DNA of 34,723 nucleotides. Source: Planctomycetaceae bacterium (lineage in GTDB: Bacteria; Planctomycetota; Phycisphaerae; Phycisphaerales; SM1A02). The stretch spans positions 1-34,723 of the forward strand of contig JAJTGL010000010.1 of assembly GCA_021297795.1 (NCBI GenBank), given 5' to 3'. Within the stretch, counting starts at the first letter, position 1. Each line of letters begins with the position of its first letter. Below, one piece after another: positions 25,761-33,066 of this stretch. The notes under the pieces are model-generated. The model was not told where the DNA came from and did not search any database. It saw only the letters and a program-made list of their open reading frames with translations. A program made the translations under genes and the position numbers.

Positions 25761-26192
25761 TCAGCTCGCCGTCGACTCCTTCATCACCGCCTCGATCTTG
25801 CTGCGGGCGACGGTGATCTTCGTGTTCGAGTTTTCGTCCACCTTGAGGACAACAACGTCGGGCTTCACCTCGACGACGCTGCCGATGATGCCGCCGACGG
25901 TGCGGACGGAATCGTTCTTCTTGATCGAGGCGAGCATCGACTCGTACTTCTTCTTCTCGCGACGTCCACCGAGGAACGTCATCACGATGAACAGGATGAT
26001 GGCGCCGAAGAGGAAGATCTCGATGCCGAGGCCCTGCCGTGGCGCGGCGGCGGCGGCGTCGCCCGTGGCGGCAGCACCCGCGTCGGAGACGGTCGCGGTC
26101 TCGCCCGGCGTGCCGAGCGGGACACCGGCCTGCGCGAAGATCAGGTGCGAGTGGGAGATCGGCGGAACGGGCTTGGCGACGATGTCAGACAT
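25761..26192 (-). CDS. yajC: Preprotein translocase subunit YajC
   Basis: YajC associates with SecDF in the inner membrane. The 143-residue protein has an unusually long Ala/Thr/Gly-rich N-terminal part (1-55), a single membrane helix (about 56-75), the basic GGRREKKKYE segment, and the conserved cytoplasmic domain IKKNDSVRTVGGIIGSVVEV...VDENSNTKITVARSKIEAV. ATG 26192 is chosen because the in-frame extension upstream is Arg/Pro-rich. No Shine-Dalgarno is evident. It lies 156 bases after tgt and 146 bases before secDF, the common tgt-yajC-secDF order. Confidence 0.93.
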   Translation of the reverse strand: MSDIVAKPVPPISHSHLIFAQAGVPLGTPGETATVSDAGAAATGDAAAAAPRQGLGIEIFLFGAIILFIVMTFLGGRREKKKYESMLASIKKNDSVRTVGGIIGSVVEVKPDVVVLKVDENSNTKITVARSKIEAVMKESTAS

Positions 26193-26347
26193 GGTGGGAG
26201 CCAATGCGGCGGGACGCCGCTGGGAAGATCTGAGACTTGCGACCGGTGCGGGACGAGCTCGTCGCACCTTGCGACAAGCGCCCTGGAAGCCCGCCCCGCG
26301 CATGGAGTTCGCGCGGCCCGCTTTCGCGGGAACCTCCTCGAGGACGA

Positions 26348-27598
26348 TCAGGACGCTCCGAGCGCCCCCGCCTCCGGCGGACCTTCCGGCCCCCCCGGGC
26401 CCGCGCTGGCGGATGCCCGGAGGCACGGCCAGCGGTCGAGGAACGAGGGCCAGCCATCATCCCCGATCGTGGCCCGAATGTCCACCATGAGGCGTTGGAA
26501 GTGCCGGATGTTGTGGATGCTCAGGAGGGTCGGCCCGAGCATCTCGTCGGCGAGGAAGAGGTGCCTCAGGTACCCCCGGGAGAAGCCCCCGGCGCAGGCG
26601 AGGCAATCGCAGGCGGGGTCGAGCGGGCCTGGATCGAGGGCATGGCAGGCGTTTCGGATCCGGAGGGGTCCGTTGGTTGTGAAGACGTACCCCTTCCGGC
26701 CGTTCCGGGTGGGAAGGACGCAGTCGAACATATCGACCCCAGCCCGGACGGCCGCCACGATGTCGCGCTCGTAGCCGACGCCCATCAGGTAGCGCGGGCG
26801 ATCGTCGGGCAGCATCGGGGCGACCGCGTCGACCGTCCGGTGGATCTCCTCCGGAGACTCGCCGACTGCCACGCCGCCGATCGCGAAGCCGGGAAGGTCG
26901 AACGCGCAGACCTGTTCGACCGAGCGCCGGCGCAGCTCGAGGTCGGTGCCGCCCTGCACGATGCCGAAGAGCCCCTGCTCGCCTGGACGCGCGTTGGCCG
27001 CCATGCAGCGGCCAAGCCACCGCGCGGTGCGTTCGATCGCATCCTCGAGGCGACGCCGATGCTCCTCGGGCTTCGAGCGACGCTTGCGCGAGAGCTGGGG
27101 ATCGGCGGGCGTCACCTCGGGTACGAGCGCCGGCGGACAGTCGTCGAACGCCATCATGATGTCGGAGCCGATCGCGTTCTGCACCGCGATCGAGCGTTCG
27201 GGCGAGAGCATGATCTTCGAACCGTCGACGAACGAGCGGAACTCGACGCCCTCCTCAGAGATCCGCGTTCCCTCCGACATCGACCACGCCTGGAATCCGC
27301 CCGAGTCGGTCAGGATCGGACGGTCCCAGCGCATGAAGCGATGGCTGCCGCCGAAGTGCGCGATGCGCTCGGCGCCCGGGCGCAGCATGAGGTGGTAGGC
27401 GTTGTTGAGGATGATCTCGCTGCCGGTCGAGCGGATCTGGTCGGGCGTGAGCCCCTTCATCGTCGCCGCGGTCGCGACGGGCATGTAGGCGGGGGTCTCG
27501 AAGGTGCCATGCGGCGTCGTGACGCGGCCGCGGCGCGCGCGCGTCGAGGCGCTGCGTCCGAGGATCTCGAAGCGGATCGCATCACGACCGCCGGCCAC
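26348..27598 (-). CDS. tgt: tRNA-guanine(34) transglycosylase Tgt (queuosine pathway)
   Basis: Tgt swaps guanine at the wobble position of GUN-anticodon tRNAs for preQ1. The 416-residue protein has LTDSGGFQ with the active-site Asp98, GIVQGG, FAIGGVAVGE, the covalent nucleophile Asp292 in FDCVLPTRNG, and the zinc site C330-x-C332-x2-C335...H362. A Lys/Arg-rich insert around 165-185 and a Gly/Pro/Ala tail make it longer than the usual 370-390. The start is GTG 27598, preceded by AGAGGA at six bases. The gene overlaps the end of the rhomboid gene by 17 bases, so translation is probably coupled. No other queuosine gene is seen in the window. Confidence 0.95.
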   Translation of the reverse strand: MAGGRDAIRFEILGRSASTRARRGRVTTPHGTFETPAYMPVATAATMKGLTPDQIRSTGSEIILNNAYHLMLRPGAERIAHFGGSHRFMRWDRPILTDSGGFQAWSMSEGTRISEEGVEFRSFVDGSKIMLSPERSIAVQNAIGSDIMMAFDDCPPALVPEVTPADPQLSRKRRSKPEEHRRRLEDAIERTARWLGRCMAANARPGEQGLFGIVQGGTDLELRRRSVEQVCAFDLPGFAIGGVAVGESPEEIHRTVDAVAPMLPDDRPRYLMGVGYERDIVAAVRAGVDMFDCVLPTRNGRKGYVFTTNGPLRIRNACHALDPGPLDPACDCLACAGGFSRGYLRHLFLADEMLGPTLLSIHNIRHFQRLMVDIRATIGDDGWPSFLDRWPCLRASASAGPGGPEGPPEAGALGAS

Positions 27599-28829
27599 CG
27601 CGATTCCTCTCGTCGCTCGCGCTTCGGAGCGTGTCGCGCTCGCGATCGGTGAGGCTTCCGAGCCCCTTCTCCCGAACCTTGTCGAGAATGCGGTCGATCT
27701 CGGCCTCGTCTGGCGCGGAACGGAGGCGGGACCCGCTTGAGGCGCCAGCCGATGTGCCGCGCGCTGCTGCCCGCACAGGAGCGATGCGATCACGCGCACT
27801 CCAGCCCGAGATGTGCAGCACATCGAAGAAGTCGTCGAGGAGATGCGGACGCTGCGCCACCCACCAACCAGCGATGGCACCGCCGAGGTGCGCCGCCTCG
27901 CCGCCGCTGTTGTTGCCCTGCCGGAGCAACGTGATCACCGACATGGCGACGATGCCGATCCCGAGCCACTTCAACTTCATGGGGATCATGAAGAAGAGAA
28001 GCACCTCGTCGTTCGGCCGGAGCCACGCGGCCGCAAGCACGATGCCGCACACGCCACCGCTCGCGCCGATGAGCGGCACCCACGGATCGTTGAAGAGGAG
28101 TCCGGGCACGGCGATCGCCTCGCCCTGCGAGCTCACCCACGCGATGCCCGCGGCATTGAGGAGCAGGAAGAGCAGCGCGCCCGCGATCGTGGACGTCAGG
28201 AAGATCGCAAGGAAACGGGCACCACCGTACCGCTCCTCGACGACGGGGCCGAAGAACCAGAGCCCGAGCATGTTGAGGAGGAGGTGCAGGAGGCTGACGT
28301 GCAGGAACCCGTAGCCGACGAACCGCCAGACCTCGAATCCTGCGACGCCTCCGCTCGGACCGAAGTGCACGATCGCCTGCGAGGTCGTGAACTGGAGCCA
28401 TCGCTTGATCGGAGTGGTGAAGACGAACGGCGCGACCGCCACCGGCTCGTACTGCTTCGCGATCCCCTCGGCGACGCTTCCGGGCCAGACGCCCTGCAGG
28501 AGCTGCCCCGACTTGTCGACCACGAGCTGTCCGCCCGGACCGCGGAGGAGCGGATAGATCGCGTAGGGCGCGTTGGCGGCGCGAAGATCCTCGAACGCCT
28601 GCTCGCGGCCCGAGACCGCCCGCCACTCGCCCGACTGCACCGGTTGCGGCGGAAGCATCGAGTCGATCGCGAAGATCGCGCAGCACAGCATGATGACGAT
28701 GACGTGGGCCGGCCATGGAAGCCGAGACGCCCAGCGCCCGCCGCCGCCGCGCGAGGTGCGGCCATGCACGCCCATCTTCCACGCGGGTCGCGCGTCAGCG
28801 CGCGTGTAGTCGCGATCCGAGATTCCCAT
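27582..28829 (-). CDS. Rhomboid-family intramembrane serine protease
   Basis: This is a 415-residue polytopic protein. After a basic N-terminus and first helix there is an extramembrane insert of about 120 residues before the HVSLLHLLLNML helix (HxxxN motif). The serine is in GASGGVCGIV and the histidine in AAHLGGAIAGWW, forming the Ser-His dyad. The C-terminal 60 residues are soluble and end in DEAEIDRILDKVREKGLGSLTDRER, a short motif also found at the end of the neighbouring M50 protease. ATG 28829 lacks a Shine-Dalgarno but has TACACT seven bases upstream. It overlaps tgt by 17 bases. The substrate is unknown. Confidence 0.92.
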   Translation of the reverse strand: MGISDRDYTRADARPAWKMGVHGRTSRGGGGRWASRLPWPAHVIVIMLCCAIFAIDSMLPPQPVQSGEWRAVSGREQAFEDLRAANAPYAIYPLLRGPGGQLVVDKSGQLLQGVWPGSVAEGIAKQYEPVAVAPFVFTTPIKRWLQFTTSQAIVHFGPSGGVAGFEVWRFVGYGFLHVSLLHLLLNMLGLWFFGPVVEERYGGARFLAIFLTSTIAGALLFLLLNAAGIAWVSSQGEAIAVPGLLFNDPWVPLIGASGGVCGIVLAAAWLRPNDEVLLFFMIPMKLKWLGIGIVAMSVITLLRQGNNSGGEAAHLGGAIAGWWVAQRPHLLDDFFDVLHISGWSARDRIAPVRAAARGTSAGASSGSRLRSAPDEAEIDRILDKVREKGLGSLTDRERDTLRSASDERNRGGRRS

Positions 28830-28836
28830 CGGCGCG

Positions 28837-28842
28837 AGTGTA
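28837..28842 (-). promoter_or_regulatory. Putative -10 hexamer TACACT for rhomboid-tgt
   Basis: TACACT on the minus strand ends seven bases before ATG 28829 within AAATCCGTACACT. The preceding 11 bases also occur around the -10 at 11377. It suggests that rhomboid and tgt can be transcribed separately from the nudix-M50 pair. Confidence 0.45.
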
Positions 28843-28983
28843 CGGATTTCGATGCATGCCGTGCGGGCGTCGAACTGCCCGATCGTGCGGATGCCGGCGT
28901 GGTCGCGGTCGTGGCCGCGTCTGTGGTCGTGGCCGTCCACGTCGCCGCGTGCGCGGGGCCCGGTCAGCAACTCGCGCCGGCCT

Positions 28984-30114
28984 TCAGCCTTCGCGCTTCT
29001 CGTCGGTCGCCCGCTGGAGCGTCTCGCGCTCGCTGCGCGTGAGGCTGTCGATTCCCTGCGAGGCGATCTTCGCGAGGATGCGGTCCAGTTCCGCCTCACG
29101 GCTGCGCGCCTCCTCCGCCTTGCGCACGGCCTCCGCCTTGCGCGCCGCGTCTGCGGCGGCGGTGGCGCGACTCGGCGGACCGGAGGCCGTTCCCGAGGCG
29201 CCACGCCGTCCGGCAGCGTCCGGTGACCGGTCGTCGAACTCCTCCTCCATCGCGAGCAGTTCGGAGGGATCCGGCTCGAATCCGAGGAAGTCGCGTTCGC
29301 GCTCGATCTGCTTCGCGGTGACGAAGCAGGTGAATCCGCCGAAGATGGCGATCACGAGCAGCATGGTCTCGTTGTTCCAGAGCGCGACCACGCCGAGGAC
29401 GACGGCGCCCACCAGGCCGCTTCGACAGGCGATGCGCATCGACCGTGTGTAGCCCACGCGCTTCCACAGCACCGCCTGCAGGATGCGACCGCCATCGAGC
29501 GGGAACATCGGCAGCAGGTTGAAGAGGAGCAGCGTCCACGCGACGTAGTTCGTGAGGAGCACCGTGAGCTGGAGCCAGTCGCCGACCTCGGCACGCTGCA
29601 CGAGCGTGGCGAGGCCGAACGGATTCGGGATCGCGCGCCCCCACCATTCGCCGGTGGTGAGGCCGATCCACGGCGTGAGCACGGCGATGAACGCGACGTT
29701 GACGAGCGGCCCGCCGACGGCGGTCCAGAAATGGGCCGACGGACGCTGCGGAGGCGTGCAGGTCGCGAGGCCACCGAGCGGCCAGAGGAGGATCTCGTCG
29801 GCGGTACCCCCCTTCGCACGGCACGCGATGGCGTGACCGAACTCGTGGAGCAGGACGATCGTGAAGAGCGCGCCGAGGCCGATGAGTGCCGGCACGAGGT
29901 TCAGCGGACTCTGCCCGCCGTCGCTTGCCGAGCGAGAGAGCGCCGCCAGGATGAACACGATGAAGAAGAGATGCAGGCGAACCGTGATCCCCGCGACGCG
30001 GAGGATCGGGAACGACCACGACATCGGGTCGTCGAAGGTCGGGCGCGCGCCGCGCCAGTCACCGCTGTATCCCGAGGGGCGCTCGCGCTCGTCGGGCTCC
30101 TGCCATTCGGTCAT
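28984..30114 (-). CDS. M50-family site-2 intramembrane metalloprotease
   Basis: The 376-residue membrane protein carries the zinc-binding HEFGH motif (LLHEFGHAIACRAKG) in one helix and the third-ligand motif FNLLPMFPLDGGRIL in another. Together they form the active site of site-2 proteases, which cleave membrane-spanning regulators. There is no PDZ domain, as in SpoIVFB-like and compact members. The soluble C-terminus has an Ala/Arg/Glu helix with ARKAEAVRKAEEA repeats and ends in EAELDRILAKIASQGIDSLTRSERE, like the adjacent rhomboid. The ATG overlaps the Nudix stop (ATGA), and GGGAGG lies six bases upstream inside that gene. Confidence 0.92.
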   Translation of the reverse strand: MTEWQEPDERERPSGYSGDWRGARPTFDDPMSWSFPILRVAGITVRLHLFFIVFILAALSRSASDGGQSPLNLVPALIGLGALFTIVLLHEFGHAIACRAKGGTADEILLWPLGGLATCTPPQRPSAHFWTAVGGPLVNVAFIAVLTPWIGLTTGEWWGRAIPNPFGLATLVQRAEVGDWLQLTVLLTNYVAWTLLLFNLLPMFPLDGGRILQAVLWKRVGYTRSMRIACRSGLVGAVVLGVVALWNNETMLLVIAIFGGFTCFVTAKQIERERDFLGFEPDPSELLAMEEEFDDRSPDAAGRRGASGTASGPPSRATAAADAARKAEAVRKAEEARSREAELDRILAKIASQGIDSLTRSERETLQRATDEKREG

Positions 30115-30806
30115 GCCCCACCTCCCGCGCCTCGACCATCAGGCGTCCAGGCCTGAGGCGTCCTGACACGAAGCGTCCAGAGAAGATACGCGCCGAGCGT
30201 CTTCCCGTCGGTGACGGCACCCGAGGCGATCTGCCGCGCGAGGGTCTCCGGGTCCATCTCGATCACCTCGAGTTCCTCTCCGGGCTCGAGCCTCTGCGGC
30301 ACGGGTGACAGACCCGTCGCCAGGTACACGTGCATGATCTCGTCCGCGAATCCCGGCGAGGTGAAGAACGCACCGAGCTTCTCGATCCGTTCGGCGCGAT
30401 AGCCGGTTTCCTCCTCGAGTTCGCGGGCGGCGGCCGCATCCGGATGTTCGCCGCGCTCGAGCTTGCCCGCGCAGAACTCGACCAGCCACCGGGCGACCGC
30501 CACGCGTCGGTTGCGGACCAGGACGAGCATGCCGTCCTCCTTCTGCGCCACCACGGTGACGGCTCCGGGGTGCCGCACCACGTCGCGGAATCCCGCCGGC
30601 GCGACCGCGCCGATCGCGGTGGCGCGCTCGGCGTACTCGAGCCGCTCGACCCGGATGATCGGCCCGTCGTGGGTGATCTCGACCCGCGACGGAGGCGCCT
30701 CGGGGCGCTCTGCGAAGGGAATGTCTGACGGAGCAGCACCGGCCGACGAGGCCGGGGCGCTCTTCGGAACCGTCGAACTCGCGGGATTGTTCCTTGTCGA
30801 TGTCAG
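30111..30806 (-). CDS. Nudix hydrolase, ADP-ribose pyrophosphatase type, non-canonical start
   Basis: The Nudix box is complete: GKLERGE followed by seven residues and RELEEETGY, binding divalent metal for cleavage of nucleoside diphosphate-X substrates. VRHPGAVTVVA before it and the SPGFADEIMHVYLA block after it resemble ADP-ribose pyrophosphatases. The conserved domain starts well before the first GTG pair (30581): RVEITHDGPIIRVERLEYAE reads as the normal N-terminal strand. No ATG, GTG or TTG exists in frame between that segment and the upstream stop. A CTG at 30806 has GGAGAGG five bases before it and would give 231 residues. Start at 30806 is a proposal; an ATT at 30722 is another option. 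The stop overlaps the M50 start (ATGA). Confidence 0.75.
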   Translation of the reverse strand: MTSTRNNPASSTVPKSAPASSAGAAPSDIPFAERPEAPPSRVEITHDGPIIRVERLEYAERATAIGAVAPAGFRDVVRHPGAVTVVAQKEDGMLVLVRNRRVAVARWLVEFCAGKLERGEHPDAAAARELEEETGYRAERIEKLGAFFTSPGFADEIMHVYLATGLSPVPQRLEPGEELEVIEMDPETLARQIASGAVTDGKTLGAYLLWTLRVRTPQAWTPDGRGAGGGA

Positions 30807-30926
30807 GGGAGCCTCTCCGAACGGTCACCGCCTGCCCACGTGCCGCACACGCGCCGATCGCACGCGCATGGAGCACGCGCGCGAACACCGCGTGTCGGCA
30901 CCGTGTTTGGGAACCACAGGTGCACA

Positions 30927-30964
30927 CCACTTGCGGACACCAAGTCGAACGCCACTTGCGGACA
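30927..30964 (+). repeat. Pair of 13-bp direct repeats upstream of mlaF
   Basis: CCACTTGCGGACA occurs at 30927-30939 and 30952-30964, 25 bases apart start to start, in the 185-base divergent gap between the Nudix gene and mlaF. The second copy ends 27 bases before the proposed mlaF GTG. The arrangement suggests an operator for a DNA-binding regulator. Confidence 0.5.
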
Positions 30965-30991
30965 TGGCACGCGGGGACCGATGATACGGTC

Positions 30992-31861
30992 GTGCCCGAC
31001 ACCTCGCGCCCCGCAACCGCCCAATACGTCATTCCGCCGAGGGAAGGCGACGATGCCCCCGTCCGGGTGGTCGGGCTCTGCAAGAGCTTCGGCCGTCAGA
31101 AGGTGCTGAAGGGCGTGACGCTCTCGTTCCCGCGGGGCAAGACCACCGTGGTGCTCGGGCCGTCGGGGTGCGGGAAGAGCGTGATGCTGAAGCACCTCGT
31201 GGGGCTGATCCGGCCGGACAAGGGCCAGATCATCTACGAAGGCGAGCGGATCGACATCCTCTCCGAGCGTCGGCTCGGCCCGATCCGCCGGCAGTTCGGG
31301 TTCCTCTTCCAGCAAGGGGCGCTCTTCGACAGCTTCGACGTCTACGGCAACATCGCGTTCCCGCTCCGCGAGCTCGAGGGCGAGGCGCCCTACGACGAGG
31401 AGGCGCGGGTGCGCCGCGTGCTGCGGCTCGTCGGGCTCGAGAGCGCGATCGCGAAGATGCCGAGCGAACTCTCGGGCGGCCAGCAGAAGCGCATCGCCCT
31501 CGCGCGGGCGGTGGTGCTCGAGCCGAAGGTGCTGCTCTACGACGAACCGACCACGGGACTCGACCCCATCCGCTCGGACGTCATCAACGAACTCATCATC
31601 AAGCTCAAGCAGGAGCTCGGCGTGACGAGTATCGTGGTGACGCACGATCTCGCCAGCGCGTTCAAGGTTGCGGACCACATGGTGATGTTCCACGAAGGCA
31701 ACGTCGTTCTCGAGGGTGAACCCGAGATGTTCCGGAAGTCGACCGATCCGATCGTCTCGCGATTCCTCCGTGGCGAGGCGAGCGAAGAGGAACTGCGCGC
31801 GATCCGCGAGGTGACCTCGGCCAACCGCGAGGCGGCCCGCTCCACCGGAGGCGCACCATGA
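30992..31861 (+). CDS. mlaF: MlaF-type ABC transporter ATPase (phospholipid/MCE transport)
   Basis: This cytoplasmic ATPase powers the MlaE permease. The 289-residue protein has VRVVGLCKSFGRQKVL, Walker A GPSGCGKS (56-63), the Q-loop in FGFLFQQGALFDS, the signature LSGGQQKR, Walker B VLLYDEPTTGLDP, and an H-loop VVTHDLASAFKVADH. The FQQGALFDS...VYGNIAFPLRE region is typical of MlaF/MCE ATPases. GTG 30992 is the only reasonable start before the ABC domain. It lacks a Shine-Dalgarno; TACGGT immediately upstream is not at leaderless distance. The stop overlaps the mlaD ATG (ATGA). Confidence 0.92.
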   Translation: MPDTSRPATAQYVIPPREGDDAPVRVVGLCKSFGRQKVLKGVTLSFPRGKTTVVLGPSGCGKSVMLKHLVGLIRPDKGQIIYEGERIDILSERRLGPIRRQFGFLFQQGALFDSFDVYGNIAFPLRELEGEAPYDEEARVRRVLRLVGLESAIAKMPSELSGGQQKRIALARAVVLEPKVLLYDEPTTGLDPIRSDVINELIIKLKQELGVTSIVVTHDLASAFKVADHMVMFHEGNVVLEGEPEMFRKSTDPIVSRFLRGEASEEELRAIREVTSANREAARSTGGAP

Positions 31862-32865
31862 GGGAGCGCGTCCGGAACGTCCTCGTCGGACTGTGCACCA
31901 TCGGCGCCCTGAGCGGCGGCGCGGGACTCCTCTTCTTCTTCGGCGAACTCGAGCCGTTCTTCGCACGCCGCTGGCAGCTGCAGGTCGCGTTCAACGACTC
32001 CGGCGGACTTCGCAAGGGAAGTCTGGTGACGCTGAACGGCGTGCCCGTCGGCGCGATCGAACGCGTGGAGATCTGGACCGACGCCGACCGGCCCGTGCTG
32101 ATCACCGCGGCGATCGACGACGGCGTGCGCATCCCGGACCCGAGCGTTCCGAGCGTGCAGGCGTCGCTCCTCGGATCGGGAGCCCGCCTCGAGTTGACCG
32201 CGCAGCTGCCGATGGCGATGCCCGCGCGCAGCTACGCGATCGATCAGCAGCTCGTGCTGCGCGGCACCGTCGTGCCGCTCGAGAACCGGCTGGTCGAGCG
32301 CGTCACGAAGGAAATCAAGCCGCTCGTCGACAACTTCAAGGAGATCGGCGAGCTCGCGCGCAACCTCAACACGCTGGTCAAGCCGATCGAGCCGGGAGCG
32401 CCGGAGGATCCCGAGAACGTGCGCACCGCGATCCGGCGTCTCACCGAGACGCTCGCACGCGCGGACGCTGCGCTCGCCGACGCGCAGGGCTGGCTTTCGG
32501 ACGAGCAGCTCCGCACCGACGTGCGCGATGCCGCGCATGGCGCGAGCGAACTGATGGCGAACGCCTCGCGCATGGCCCAGCGCATCGAGGCGCTGGCGGA
32601 CAGCCTTGCGAAGGACGCAGGGACGCTGCGCGACGGCGCGCTGCCGATGCTCGACCGGGCGAGCGTCGCCCTCGACGAATTGCGCGCCCTCCTCGTCACC
32701 GCCCGAACGGGCGACGGCACCGTCGGCCGCCTGATGAAGGACCCGACGCTCTACGAAGGTCTCGCCGACGCGGCACAACGCCTCGACGATGCGCTCGCGA
32801 AGATCAACCTCCTCATCGAGAAGATCCGCGCGGAAGGCATCGACGTCGAGTTGTTCCCGAAGTGA
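31858..32865 (+). CDS. mlaD: MlaD/MCE-domain periplasmic lipid-binding protein
   Basis: The 335-residue protein has an N-terminal membrane helix (about 7-29). The single MCE domain runs from about 38 to 118 (VAFNDSGGLRKGSLVTLNGVPVGAIERVEI, then a SLLGSGARLEL strand). A long helical C-terminal region is rich in Ala/Glu/Arg/Leu and ends with GDGTVGRLMKDPTLYEGL and a final helix, typical of diderm MCE proteins. It should form a ring on MlaE and carry lipid between membranes. It overlaps mlaF by four bases and is followed by a terminator hairpin. Confidence 0.93.
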   Translation: MRERVRNVLVGLCTIGALSGGAGLLFFFGELEPFFARRWQLQVAFNDSGGLRKGSLVTLNGVPVGAIERVEIWTDADRPVLITAAIDDGVRIPDPSVPSVQASLLGSGARLELTAQLPMAMPARSYAIDQQLVLRGTVVPLENRLVERVTKEIKPLVDNFKEIGELARNLNTLVKPIEPGAPEDPENVRTAIRRLTETLARADAALADAQGWLSDEQLRTDVRDAAHGASELMANASRMAQRIEALADSLAKDAGTLRDGALPMLDRASVALDELRALLVTARTGDGTVGRLMKDPTLYEGLADAAQRLDDALAKINLLIEKIRAEGIDVELFPK

Positions 32866-32950
32866 CCCGCGGGACCCCGCGAAGACGATGCCGACGCAAA
32901 CACATCGAGCATCGGCCCTCGGGCCGCGCCACCACACTCCAGCCAATGAA

Positions 32951-32976
32951 CAAGGCGGCCCGAGCGGGCCGCCTTG
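32951..32976. terminator. Terminator hairpin between convergent mlaD and the Pal-like gene
   Basis: An 11-pair stem (32951-32961 with 32966-32976) and a GAGC loop lie between convergent genes. Only short T-runs flank it on either strand, so it may serve both directions weakly. Confidence 0.6.
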
Positions 32977-32982
32977 CTTATC

Positions 32983-33018
32983 TCGGATGGCTTCTTTCGG
33001 ATGGCTTCATCCGGATGG
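32983..33018. repeat. Short tandem repeat TCGGATGGCTTC in convergent intergenic space
   Basis: TCGGATGGCTTC stands at 32983-32994 and 32997-33008, period 14. A third degenerate copy TCCGGATGG is at 33010-33018. It is non-coding and its role is unknown. Confidence 0.6.
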
Positions 33019-33066
33019 AGAGCCCCGCATCCCGCTCGCGCCAGTCACCCGGCACGACGTTCGCGA

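Noticed and set aside
20542-26490. A 1982-codon open frame on the plus strand antisense to the LysM gene, secDF and yajC
   Set aside because: Same GC-driven artefact; the antisense genes have complete family motifs.
30463-30984. Plus-strand frame opposite the Nudix gene and its upstream region
   Set aside because: It has no motif, and the minus strand carries a full Nudix box in a coherent frame.
30979-30992. TACGGT directly before the mlaF GTG as a leaderless -10
   Set aside because: It ends one base before the start codon, too close for transcription to begin at the GTG.
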